A model generated the notes under the pieces. That model ran no database searches. It was given only the letters and a program-made list of their open reading frames with translations, and was not told the origin of the DNA. Positions 9,576 through 17,586 of a DNA stretch of 64,000 bases are shown here, piece after piece. Source of the stretch: an uncultured Clostridia bacterium (GTDB lineage: Bacteria; Bacillota; Clostridia; Lachnospirales; CAG-274); the NCBI GenBank assembly GCA_947624015.1, contig CANQIA010000003.1, forward strand, positions 37,541 to 101,540. Reading direction: 5' to 3'. The translations under genes were made by a program, and so were the position numbers. Position 1 is the stretch's first letter, and every line of letters begins with the position of its first letter.

Positions 9576-10775
9576 ATGGCAAAATTCAACGAAAATTACT
9601 TAAACCTTAAGGAAAGTTACCTTTTTTCGGAAATAGCAAAGAGAGTTGACGCTTTTACAAAGGCTAATCCCGATAAGAAGATCATAAGACTTGGCATTGG
9701 AGATGTGACACTTCCCTTGAGCGGCAAGGTCATAGAAAGTCTTCATTCTGCCGTTGATGAAATGGGCAATGCTGAGACCTTTAGAGGCTACGGTCCCGAA
9801 CAGGGCTATGACTTTCTCAGAAACGCCATAAAGGACTATTATAAGAGAAACGGCGTAGAGCTTGATGCAGACGAGATATTCGTATCAGACGGCGCAAAAA
9901 GCGACACAGGCAATATTACGGATATGTTTTCCGTTGACAATACGGTGCTTATACCCGATCCCGTATATCCCGTTTATGTGGATACCAACACTATGAACGG
10001 CAGAAAAATAATATATATGGACGCCACTGCCGAGAACGGCTTTCTTGCCATGCCGGACTACAGCGTTCATGCGGATATGATATATCTTTGCTCTCCCAAC
10101 AATCCTACCGGCGCAGTATATAACAAAGAGCAGTTAAAACAATGGGTAGACTATGCCCTTGCCAACGATGCCATTATTCTTTTTGATTCGGCTTACGAAA
10201 GCTTTATACAGGATGACAGCCTGCCAAGAAGCATATATGCTGTGGAAGGAGCCAAAAAGTGTGCTGTTGAGTTCTGTTCTCTTTCAAAAACCGCAGGCTT
10301 TACGGGTACACGCTGCGGCTACACCATAGTGCCTAAAGCCATTGTGCAAAAGGCTGCCGACGGTACACAAATGAGCCTTAATAAAATGTGGAACAGACGT
10401 CAGACCACTAAGTTCAACGGTGTTCCCTATATCGTACAAAGAGGCGCCGCCGCCGTATTTACGGAAGAGGGCATGAAGGAAGCTAAGGCTATGATAAGCG
10501 TTTACAGAGAAAACGCCAAAATAATAGCCGATACTATGGACAAGCTGGGCGTAAAATATTTCGGCGGCATAAATTCGCCATACATATGGTTTGAGTGTCC
10601 TTTCGGCATGTACAGTTGGGATTTCTTTGACAAGATGCTTAACGACATACAGGTCGTAGGTACTCCGGGAGCAGGCTTCGGCTCCAACGGCGATAATTTC
10701 TTCAGACTTACATCATTTAACAATAAGGAAAATACCCTTGAAGCAATGGAAAGATTTAAAACAATGTTTAAATGA
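9576..10775 (+). CDS. dapL: LL-diaminopimelate aminotransferase
   Basis: 399 residues, the normal family length. Motifs are RLGIGDVTLPL at the N terminus, CSPNNPTGA, FDSAYESF and the PLP lysine K238 in SLSKTAGFTG. It converts tetrahydrodipicolinate plus glutamate directly to LL-2,6-diaminopimelate, bypassing the acetylase and succinylase routes, and so feeds both lysine and peptidoglycan. It is the second gene of a two-gene operon, with AAAGGAG upstream and a terminator after it. Confidence 0.93.
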   Translation: MAKFNENYLNLKESYLFSEIAKRVDAFTKANPDKKIIRLGIGDVTLPLSGKVIESLHSAVDEMGNAETFRGYGPEQGYDFLRNAIKDYYKRNGVELDADEIFVSDGAKSDTGNITDMFSVDNTVLIPDPVYPVYVDTNTMNGRKIIYMDATAENGFLAMPDYSVHADMIYLCSPNNPTGAVYNKEQLKQWVDYALANDAIILFDSAYESFIQDDSLPRSIYAVEGAKKCAVEFCSLSKTAGFTGTRCGYTIVPKAIVQKAADGTQMSLNKMWNRRQTTKFNGVPYIVQRGAAAVFTEEGMKEAKAMISVYRENAKIIADTMDKLGVKYFGGINSPYIWFECPFGMYSWDFFDKMLNDIQVVGTPGAGFGSNGDNFFRLTSFNNKENTLEAMERFKTMFK

Positions 10776-10803
10776 TGACATAGGGATATTTTGTAAAATA
10801 TAA

Positions 10804-10829
10804 GGGACTGTTGATGCAGTCCCTTTTTT
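10804..10829 (+). terminator. Terminator after dapL
   Basis: GGGACTG (10804-10810), loop TTGATG, CAGTCCC (10817-10823), then six T residues. Confidence 0.9.
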
Positions 10830-10840
10830 ATGTTTGTATA

Positions 10841-12250
10841 TTATATCTGATGAGCAGGTATTTTATTGTGAGATAGCTGCTTGCAGGACAACACTATTAC
10901 CGCTGCGGATATAAATGCCGTCAGAATGTCCGATACGGGCATGGAATAGAGTACCCCGTCAAGACCGAACAAAACAGGAAGCGCCAAGGCAAAGCCAACG
11001 CCGAATACTATCTCTCTTATCATAGAAAGCATAGTTGACGCCACAGCCTTTCCCATAGCTTGCAGAAATATAAAGGCAGCCTTGTTTATACAGGCAAATA
11101 TCATCATACAAAAATATATTCGGAAGGATCTTACGGCAAAATCCGTATAGTATATACTTTCGTTGGCAGCCCCGAATATGGCTATGAGCTGCCTTGGGAA
11201 CAGCTCTGCCGTAATAAGGGCAAGGGCGCCAATAGTAGCTTCTGCCGTAAGCAGATACAAAAACAGCTTTTTTACACGATCAAAAAGGTTTGCGCCCATA
11301 TTAAATCCCACTATGGGTATACAGCCGGCAGCCATACCTACGACTGTGGAGATCACTATCTGGAAAAATTTCATTACGATACCTATGACTGCCATGGGTA
11401 TTTGTGCATACTGCTCCTGACCGAATATAATATCCGCAGCCCCATATTTCCTTATCATATTGTTAATGGCTGCCATTGCGGCAACAAGTGAGATCTGGGA
11501 CAAAAAACTGCATATGCCCAGCGTAAGAGTCGATGTTATTATACGGGCGTTCAATTTAAAATTATTTACGGTAATGTGTACGGTCTTTGCATGGCATATA
11601 TACCACAGGGCAAGGGCTGCCGTTATGATCTGACCGATCACAGTGGCTATGGCGGCGCCTGCCATGCCCCATTTGAATATAAAAATGAATATGGGATCCA
11701 GTATAATGTTTGTGATCGCTCCGCACAGTATGGATACCATGGCGAATGCGGGACTGCCGTCTGCTCTTATTATGGGATTCATTGCCTGCCCGAACATATA
11801 AAAAGGTATGCCGAGAGTTATCCAGAAGAAATATTCCTTTGAATTTATAAAGGTCTCATTGTTTATCCTTCCGCCGAATATGGTTATTATAATATCGCTG
11901 AAAATCAGATATAGGGCTGCAAGCATTATGCCAAGAGCTATTGTCAGCAAAATGGAATTGCCTACGCTTACGCTTGCTTCTTTAGGCTCGTTTTTACCCA
12001 GACATATGCTCACAAAGGCGCAGCATCCGTCGCCTATCATAACGGCAACGGCAAGAGCGATGACCGTAAGAGGAAACACCACAGTGTTGGCGGCATTGCC
12101 GTAGGAACCAAGATAGTCGGCGTTTGCTATAAATATTTGATCCACTATATTGTATAGGGCGCCTACCAGAAGCGATATTATGCAGGGGATAGTATATTTT
12201 ACCATTAGCCTGCCTATTTTTTCCTTTCCAAGATAAAGTTGATCTTCCAT
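10841..12250 (-). CDS. MATE family efflux transporter
   Basis: 469 residues with about 12 hydrophobic segments in two homologous halves. The opening IGRLMVKYTIPCIISLLVGAL and the AMNPIIRADGSPAFAM segment are typical of the MATE/DinF group. It exports cationic drugs or metabolites in exchange for Na+ or H+; the substrate cannot be read from sequence. ATG 12250 is 8 bases from AGGAGG and is preferred over ATG 12256, which is too close. Its leader contains a full terminator (next entry). Confidence 0.9.
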   Translation of the reverse strand: MEDQLYLGKEKIGRLMVKYTIPCIISLLVGALYNIVDQIFIANADYLGSYGNAANTVVFPLTVIALAVAVMIGDGCCAFVSICLGKNEPKEASVSVGNSILLTIALGIMLAALYLIFSDIIITIFGGRINNETFINSKEYFFWITLGIPFYMFGQAMNPIIRADGSPAFAMVSILCGAITNIILDPIFIFIFKWGMAGAAIATVIGQIITAALALWYICHAKTVHITVNNFKLNARIITSTLTLGICSFLSQISLVAAMAAINNMIRKYGAADIIFGQEQYAQIPMAVIGIVMKFFQIVISTVVGMAAGCIPIVGFNMGANLFDRVKKLFLYLLTAEATIGALALITAELFPRQLIAIFGAANESIYYTDFAVRSFRIYFCMMIFACINKAAFIFLQAMGKAVASTMLSMIREIVFGVGFALALPVLFGLDGVLYSMPVSDILTAFISAAVIVLSCKQLSHNKIPAHQI

Positions 12251-12264
12251 TTTCATTACCTCCT

Positions 12265-12309
12265 AAAAAAAATAAAAGGTGCAGATCCAAAGCCGGACTT
12301 ACACCTTTT
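12265..12309 (-). terminator. Intrinsic terminator inside the MATE leader (candidate attenuator)
   Basis: On the minus strand AAAAGGTG (12309-12302) pairs with CACCTTTT (12281-12274), with inner pairs, followed by eight T residues that end just before the ribosome site. It lies between the MATE promoter and start codon, so transcripts must pass it. Confidence 0.75.
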
Positions 12310-12327
12310 AGGTTACACACTGATAGC

Positions 12328-12356
12328 ATTCTATCACATTTTTTTATTTTGTTCAA
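12328..12356 (-). promoter_or_regulatory. Promoter for the MATE gene
   Basis: Minus strand TTGAAC (12356-12351), 17-base spacer, TAGAAT (12333-12328). Confidence 0.7.
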
Positions 12357-12462
12357 AGGCATAAATGCACAAAATTCATAAGGCGCATATTTATGCAATA
12401 TGACCTATATAGGCAACAGACTGCGGTGTTTTATGCTGCCTGCCATATTGCTTTTTCCATAT

Positions 12463-12491
12463 TTGACAAATTTACCATGATATAATATAAT
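12463..12491 (+). promoter_or_regulatory. Promoter for the sodium:solute symporter
   Basis: TTGACA (12463-12468), 17-base spacer, TATAAT (12486-12491). Confidence 0.8.
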
Positions 12492-12536
12492 AAATTAGAT
12501 GCATAAGCGTCAATAAATATAAAAGGAGAAAGACAA

Positions 12537-14102
12537 ATGGTAAAATGGTTGATTCTGGCACTGTACCTTTTGCTTATGGTGGCGATCGGTGTATATTGCA
12601 ACAGAAAAACAAAAAGTGTAAGTGACTTTGTTCTGGGAGGAAGAAGCATAGGACCTTGGTTTTCGGCGTTTGCCTTCGGTACCTCATATTTTTCAGCAGT
12701 GGTATTTATAGGCTATGCAGGTCAATTTGGCTGGAAATACGGTATTTCCGCATTTTGGATAGGTCTTGGCAACGCATTTATAGGTTCGCTGCTTGCATGG
12801 CTCGTTCTCGGCAGACGTACAAGAACCATGACAAAGTATCTTGATGTAACGACAATGCCTGAGTTTTTTGAAAAGCGTTATAATTCAAAGAGCTTAAAGA
12901 TATCTGCGTCTGTTATAATATTCCTGTTTCTTATACCCTATACCGCATCGGTATATAACGGATTATCAAGACTTTTCGAGTCATCTTTGGGCATACCGTA
13001 CATATATTGTATAGTTATAATGGCTGTTTTTACTGCCATATATGTTATAGCAGGCGGTTTTCATGCCACTGCGCTCAATGACTTTGTGCAGGGAATGATA
13101 ATGCTTGTGGGTATTATAACCGTTGTATTTACGGTACTGAGCAAAGCAGGAGGCTTTGGCGGAGCGATGCAGGGACTGGCAGCCATAGCCGACGACAGCG
13201 GAAATACGGGAACTCTCAATACAGTTTTCGGTCCATATCCTGCGGATCTGCTGGGCGTTGTTATACTTACGTCATTGGGAACATGGGGACTTCCTCAGAT
13301 GATACAGAAATTCTATTCCATATCCGACGATGCCGCTATAAAAAGAGGTACTATCATCTCAACTATATTTGCTGTGATAGTGGCAGGCGGCAGCTACTTC
13401 TTAGGCGGTTTAGGCAGACTTTTTGCAACGACGGATCCTGCCGATACCACAAAGACTCTTATAAATGTAATAGGCGGCAAGCTGGAGTATGACGCAATAG
13501 TTCCCGCTATGCTTGAAAGCGTATTGCCGGCAGCTCTTATGGGACTTATTGTTGTGCTGGTGCTTTCAGCGTCTATGTCAACGCTGTCTTCACTTGTAAT
13601 GACGTCAAGCTCTACGCTTACTCTTGACCTTATAAAGCCTGCTATGATCTCAAAGGGCAAGACTTTTGACGAGAAAAAACAGGTGTTTATTATAAGAATA
13701 TTTATAGCAATATTCCTTGTTGTATCAGTCCTTATGGCTGCAAAGAAGAACGCATATATCACTACGCTCATGAGTATTTCATGGGGCGCTCTTTCAGGCT
13801 CCTTCCTTGCTCCGTTTATGTACGGACTTATTTCAAAGAAGGTAACGCCAAAGGCGGTAGGCGCATGCTTTATATTTGCGGTAGGCTTTACTCTTATACA
13901 TACCTGCTTGTTCCTCTTCGGCTGGTTCCCGGAGCTTACAAAGGCTGCGGCAGGTTTACCTCTTCCGTTTACCGTTACGTCTCCTCTTAATGCAGGCGCT
14001 TTCTGTATGGTATTTTCACTTATACTGTGTCCTATCGTAAGCAAGCTTACAAAGCCTCAGGACAAGGAATATGTGGATAAGGTGTTCGAGTGTTATAAAT
14101 AA
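12537..14102 (+). CDS. Sodium:solute symporter family protein
   Basis: 521 residues with about 13 membrane segments. N-terminal VSDFVLGGRSIGPWFSAFAFGTSYFSA is the SSS family sodium-site region, followed by YLDVTTMPEFFEKRY. GTWGLPQMIQKFYSI and the LSASMSTLSSLVMTSSSTLTLDL region also match the PutP/PanF branch. The substrate (proline, pantothenate or another acid) cannot be decided. AAAGGAGAAA precedes ATG 12537. Monocistronic between its own promoter and terminator, divergent from the MATE gene. Confidence 0.9.
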   Translation: MVKWLILALYLLLMVAIGVYCNRKTKSVSDFVLGGRSIGPWFSAFAFGTSYFSAVVFIGYAGQFGWKYGISAFWIGLGNAFIGSLLAWLVLGRRTRTMTKYLDVTTMPEFFEKRYNSKSLKISASVIIFLFLIPYTASVYNGLSRLFESSLGIPYIYCIVIMAVFTAIYVIAGGFHATALNDFVQGMIMLVGIITVVFTVLSKAGGFGGAMQGLAAIADDSGNTGTLNTVFGPYPADLLGVVILTSLGTWGLPQMIQKFYSISDDAAIKRGTIISTIFAVIVAGGSYFLGGLGRLFATTDPADTTKTLINVIGGKLEYDAIVPAMLESVLPAALMGLIVVLVLSASMSTLSSLVMTSSSTLTLDLIKPAMISKGKTFDEKKQVFIIRIFIAIFLVVSVLMAAKKNAYITTLMSISWGALSGSFLAPFMYGLISKKVTPKAVGACFIFAVGFTLIHTCLFLFGWFPELTKAAAGLPLPFTVTSPLNAGAFCMVFSLILCPIVSKLTKPQDKEYVDKVFECYK

Positions 14103-14116
14103 AATATGATCGATAA

Positions 14117-14154
14117 AAAACAGCTTAGAGAAGAATTATCCTAAGCTGTTTTTT
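14117..14154 (+). terminator. Terminator after the symporter
   Basis: CAGCTTAG (14121-14128) pairs with CTAAGCTG (14141-14148), with A/T extension and six T residues. Confidence 0.85.
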
Positions 14155-14260
14155 GCTTGAAATATGAGCCAAAAGCCCTCCGAAATGACATAAGATCTCT
14201 TGATGAGAAATATTTTGGTCGAATTAGCATAAATAAAGGAAAAAAACGGCTTTTTAATGG

Positions 14261-14321
14261 CGTAAACGGTTAAGCTGACGGCACAAACGACACAAAAAAT
14301 GCGGGTTCGATATGATATAAT
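14261..14321 (+). promoter_or_regulatory. LytTR double operator and -10 element of the secreted-protein gene
   Basis: Direct repeats CGTAAACGG (from 14261) and CACAAACGA (from 14282) are 21 bp apart and match the reverse of the LytTR-box consensus. A TATAAT follows at 14316, 34 bp after the second box start. No good -35 hexamer exists, which suits activator dependence. The same layout recurs at 19064-19124. Confidence 0.7.
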
Positions 14322-14361
14322 ATAAGGTAAAATAAGGTCATAATGATTATATGGAGGTTAT

Positions 14362-15681
14362 ATGATGTATAGAATAAGAATAAAGGTCTTAACAGTATGC
14401 ATTATATTTACGTTGTTTAACCTTAATGTATATGGGGCAAACCCTATTACAGACCTTTTGCAATCAGCTTCAAGCAGTATTTCCGACGAAATAGGACAGC
14501 CGGGACGGGTAGGAGATCTGGAGGAGACCTACGATATTGACTCAGGCTTTTATAACGAGAAGCTGGCAAACGGATACGAATTCCTTTCCTCAGTACCCAA
14601 CGGCGCTGTTGTAAGCGATGCCGTGTATTTTGACGTTCCTATGGGACTTATGAATGCGGACTTGGAATATGAGGGAAGAAAGATAGACTTTAAGAACAAA
14701 ACGCTTATATATGACAAGGGCTACTACATACTGAGACTTTCCGCAATGTCAGACGGAGAGCCTCTTATTGGCGTGTTTACATTCAGAATAAGCGGCGCTC
14801 CCTTGAACAGAACGGCGTCAGCCATATATAAATATCCCGTGGTAAGCTGTACCGCTGCCATTTCCGATTACGGCGACGGTATGTATAAATATTTATTACC
14901 GAATTATAAGGCATTTTTGACCAATATCTCCTCCTATGGGGAGAATGTGGAAAACGCCAAATTTATAATACCCAGAAATATGGGATATTCTTTGGTGCGA
15001 AACGGTCAGAAAATAAGCCTTGTGAACAATCAGGTATACAGCGCTCCGGGTAATTATTATCTGAGAGTGTACGGCTCAAGCTATGCTTCGGGCAACGGCT
15101 ATGAGGCATATTACGAAACGGTGCTTAACTTTAGCATAGGTTCGACTACCGATAACGGCGCCTCATCCTCCTCTTCGGACGGAAGCTCACAGAGCAGCGG
15201 TGGGCTGAGCGGTGCCATAGGCAATACATTAAGCGGCTCTTCAGGCTCTTCCGTAAGCTCTGCTCTTAGTTCTGTAAGCTCTGCGGCAGGCAGTGTAGGT
15301 TCTGCCATAAGTTCCGCAAGCAGCTCCATAAGCGGTACGGGCAGCTCCGTAAGCGGCGCTCTCGACTCTGCAAGGAACAATCTGAGCAGCTTGACAAGCA
15401 GATTCTCATTTGGCTCGGGAGCCAATGAAGAGCTTATAAACGACTATCTTTCAGAGACCTATTTCGAAAATGCCCAGCTCTATTCGGAGACGTTCAGTTC
15501 GGGAGACGCATTTTATACAAACACTCCTGAAGACGGAATAGTAGGCGGCAATGTATATATAGATATACCCTATAACATGACAGTGTCCATGACCAAAGAC
15601 GGTCTGCCCGTGTCCTTTGAAAATAAGACCTATATAAACGAAGAAGGCAGTTACGCCGTAATAATCGTTTATATTGGCTGA
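14362..15681 (+). CDS. Secreted Ser-rich protein with two related beta-type domains, C-terminally truncated
   Basis: 439 residues, not a family I recognise. A signal peptide is likely (residues 1-25, ending NVYGAN). One domain (about 62-150) has EFLSSVPNGAVVSDAVYFDVP and FKNKTLIYDKGYYILRLS. A middle part has a similar layout (FIIPRNMGYSLVRNGQKISLVNN). A low-complexity Ser/Gly linker spans about 263-355. A last domain (about 385-436) repeats the first (DAFYTNTPEDGIVGGNVYIDIP; FENKTYINEEGSYAVII) but stops where the first continues for about 20 more residues. The end coincides with a junction to a convergent gene fragment, so the original gene was probably longer. Expression is probably driven by the nearby LytTR regulator. 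Confidence 0.7.
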   Translation: MMYRIRIKVLTVCIIFTLFNLNVYGANPITDLLQSASSSISDEIGQPGRVGDLEETYDIDSGFYNEKLANGYEFLSSVPNGAVVSDAVYFDVPMGLMNADLEYEGRKIDFKNKTLIYDKGYYILRLSAMSDGEPLIGVFTFRISGAPLNRTASAIYKYPVVSCTAAISDYGDGMYKYLLPNYKAFLTNISSYGENVENAKFIIPRNMGYSLVRNGQKISLVNNQVYSAPGNYYLRVYGSSYASGNGYEAYYETVLNFSIGSTTDNGASSSSSDGSSQSSGGLSGAIGNTLSGSSGSSVSSALSSVSSAAGSVGSAISSASSSISGTGSSVSGALDSARNNLSSLTSRFSFGSGANEELINDYLSETYFENAQLYSETFSSGDAFYTNTPEDGIVGGNVYIDIPYNMTVSMTKDGLPVSFENKTYINEEGSYAVIIVYIG

Positions 15682-15987
15682 ATAATCATCTGTATACAGC
15701 ATCTGCGTGAAATTGGCTATGCTTTGTCCCAGCTCTTCAAAGTCGTTGAAATTATGGGATATGATATTAAGGCAGGATCGTCCCAGATCGTCGGCATAGC
15801 CTGACATGGCGTTGAGAAGTGCGTTATAGGTAGTGTTTTCAAATTCGGTATTTATTTTTTCATTCTGTGAGAGAATGATACTGCTTTGTATTACCATAAG
15901 CGCTATGGTTATTACCATAAATACCAATGTGGCTGTCAATAAAGAAAAAATAATTGCCTCTTTTATTTTGCTTTCTATTGATTTCAA
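15670..15987 (-). pseudogene. 5' fragment of a membrane sensor gene
   Basis: From TTG 15987 (preceded by AGGTGA; GTG 15996 is an alternative) about 105 plausible codons run: a positively charged start, one membrane helix (LLTATLVFMVITIALMVIQ), then an extracytoplasmic helical part (NALLNAMSGYADDLGRSCLNII). This resembles the N terminus of a sensor kinase or similar receptor. Beyond about 15670 the frame stays open to 15451 but is only the antisense of the convergent secreted-protein gene. No kinase, HAMP or other output domain remains. It overlaps the preceding formyltransferase gene's stop and belongs to the kinase-regulator operon. Confidence 0.55.
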
Positions 15988-15992
15988 TATAA

Positions 15993-16841
15993 TCACCTGC
16001 TGAATATAATGTTTCCGCTAAGATCGGTTATCTTTTTCAATGTCAGTATCAGTTCATGCCCATTATGACAGTACTTGATAGTTTCGTCTGTATAGCTAAA
16101 GTCTTCACATGAGGAGGGCTTGGAGGAAATAATACTGTCGGTATATATACGCTTGCCGTCGCTGAGGAAAAATGCTCCGCTGTGCATATACCTTGCCCGT
16201 ATTTTCCTGTCTATGTCCTTGGGAGAGTCAAGGGGCGTTATCTCATAGTCCGAATAGGTCATTGCAGGGCGGTATATACCGTCTGTCACAGTATATTTTA
16301 CACCCTGCTGTCCCGTAAGATATCTGTAAAGCCCGTCCAGAAGAAGGGGGATATGATCCTCGGTCTTATTGAGTACCTCAAGAGAGTTTTCGGTACCGTC
16401 CAGCTTTACGGTAACATCTTCGATGACTTCGCCTAAGTCTATATGTACATTTACCTTATGCAGACATATTTTGGTCTCTCTTTCATCAAGCAAAACGCTC
16501 CATAAATGAGGATGATGTCCTCTGTTGGTGCGAAGATCTCCCGGATGTATATTGTAAAAATCCATATGTGAAAGTATTTCTGCCGTAAGAATAAAAGGAC
16601 AGGCATTGATGAGAAAACAATCTACATCCTTTATTTCGCTTATCCTCTTTGCCAGATCGGACTTTGAGCTTATTATTTCAAGGCTTAAAGTCTCCTTGTA
16701 TTTTTCTGCAGCTTCGTATACCTCACCGCAAAGTCTTGATCGGGGAGTGAGAAAATATTTGACATTAAATCTTTTGTCTGCCATAAGGGCGTCAACGGCT
16801 CTTGTGCCATAGCCCAAAAAGCCTATATTTATCTTTTTCAT
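15993..16841 (-). CDS. Formyltransferase-fold protein (Fmt/PurN/ArnA-like)
   Basis: 282 residues. The N-terminal half resembles the formyl-transferase fold: INIGFLGYGTRAVDAL, then CFLINACPFILTAEIL, and FYNIHPGDLRTNRGHHPHLWSVLLDERETKICLHKV, where the N-x-H-P motif and nearby H/D residues correspond to the formyltransferase active-site region. The C-terminal third (about 200-280) is unlike Fmt. Such proteins often formylate amino-sugars in cell-surface polymers; here the gene follows a LytTR regulator with a 16-base gap, so a sugar or a peptide signal could be the target. The assignment of the fold is fairly safe; the substrate is unknown. Confidence 0.65.
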   Translation of the reverse strand: MKKINIGFLGYGTRAVDALMADKRFNVKYFLTPRSRLCGEVYEAAEKYKETLSLEIISSKSDLAKRISEIKDVDCFLINACPFILTAEILSHMDFYNIHPGDLRTNRGHHPHLWSVLLDERETKICLHKVNVHIDLGEVIEDVTVKLDGTENSLEVLNKTEDHIPLLLDGLYRYLTGQQGVKYTVTDGIYRPAMTYSDYEITPLDSPKDIDRKIRARYMHSGAFFLSDGKRIYTDSIISSKPSSCEDFSYTDETIKYCHNGHELILTLKKITDLSGNIIFSR

Positions 16842-16857
16842 ATATATTCATATCCTG

Positions 16858-17565
16858 TTATAATGAATTCATATACCTTATAAATTTCTTTTGGAAGCTG
16901 TCGCAGTATCTTCTGCCTATCGGCAGCACGGTACCGTTGTTCAGCGTGATTTCCGTTCTGGAGAATTCGTCTATATATCTCAGATTGACAATATAGCTGT
17001 TGTGGCATCTGCAAAAAAATTCTCCGGGAAGCATTTGCTCTATTTCAGCCATTGTCTGACGGAAGGTGGTTTTGCCTTCTTCGGTATGTATAAAAAGGCT
17101 GTGTCCTATTATTTCTATATAAATGATATCGCTTGTGTTTATGGTATAGGACTTGTTCTTAAAATTAAGCAGTATCTGAGACGTGCTGTGATTTATGCGC
17201 AGGTCGGCGGATATTGCGTTATAGAGCATATTGAAATCTACGGGCTTGATAAGAAAATGTATCGGCTGTATGCTGTAGCCGTATCGCAGATAGCCCTCAT
17301 GGGAGCTTATAAAAATAATGCTTGTCATATCATTCCTTTTTCTAAGCTCCGTTGCCAGATCCAAGCCGCTTTTGCCCGTCAGATTAACGTCCAATATAAT
17401 AAGATCGAAGCTTTCTCCTGTGTCCAAAGCCTCTTCAAGCGCCTCGGCATTTTCAAAGGGAGATATGCTGTAGTCTATTTCCTTAAGGTTAAGAACATCG
17501 GCGCACAGAGAACATATATCGTCCATTATCGTATTCTCATCGTCACATATTGCCACTTTATACAT
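16858..17565 (-). CDS. LytTR-family response regulator
   Basis: 235 residues. An N-terminal receiver domain has the acidic pair in ICDDE and the phospho-acceptor D59 in LIILDVNLTGKSGLD. The C-terminal LytTR DNA-binding domain (about 130-235) has SDIIYIEIIGHSLFIHT and CRCHNSYIVNLRYIDEF. The family (AgrA, VirR, ComE) binds direct repeats about 21 bp apart. Two such repeat pairs flank the locus, at 14261 and 19064. It is downstream of its kinase by 21 bases and shares its operon. Confidence 0.93.
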   Translation of the reverse strand: MYKVAICDDENTIMDDICSLCADVLNLKEIDYSISPFENAEALEEALDTGESFDLIILDVNLTGKSGLDLATELRKRNDMTSIIFISSHEGYLRYGYSIQPIHFLIKPVDFNMLYNAISADLRINHSTSQILLNFKNKSYTINTSDIIYIEIIGHSLFIHTEEGKTTFRQTMAEIEQMLPGEFFCRCHNSYIVNLRYIDEFSRTEITLNNGTVLPIGRRYCDSFQKKFIRYMNSL

Positions 17566-17586
17566 ACTTTTTCATCTCCCTTTCAT

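Noticed and set aside
11060..11491. Plus-strand frame of 143 codons inside the MATE gene
   Set aside because: Antisense shadow of a well-supported transporter.
15451..15669. Continuation of the minus-strand sensor frame
   Set aside because: It is the antisense of the secreted-protein gene and does not read like a receptor; only the part from 15987 to about 15670 was kept.
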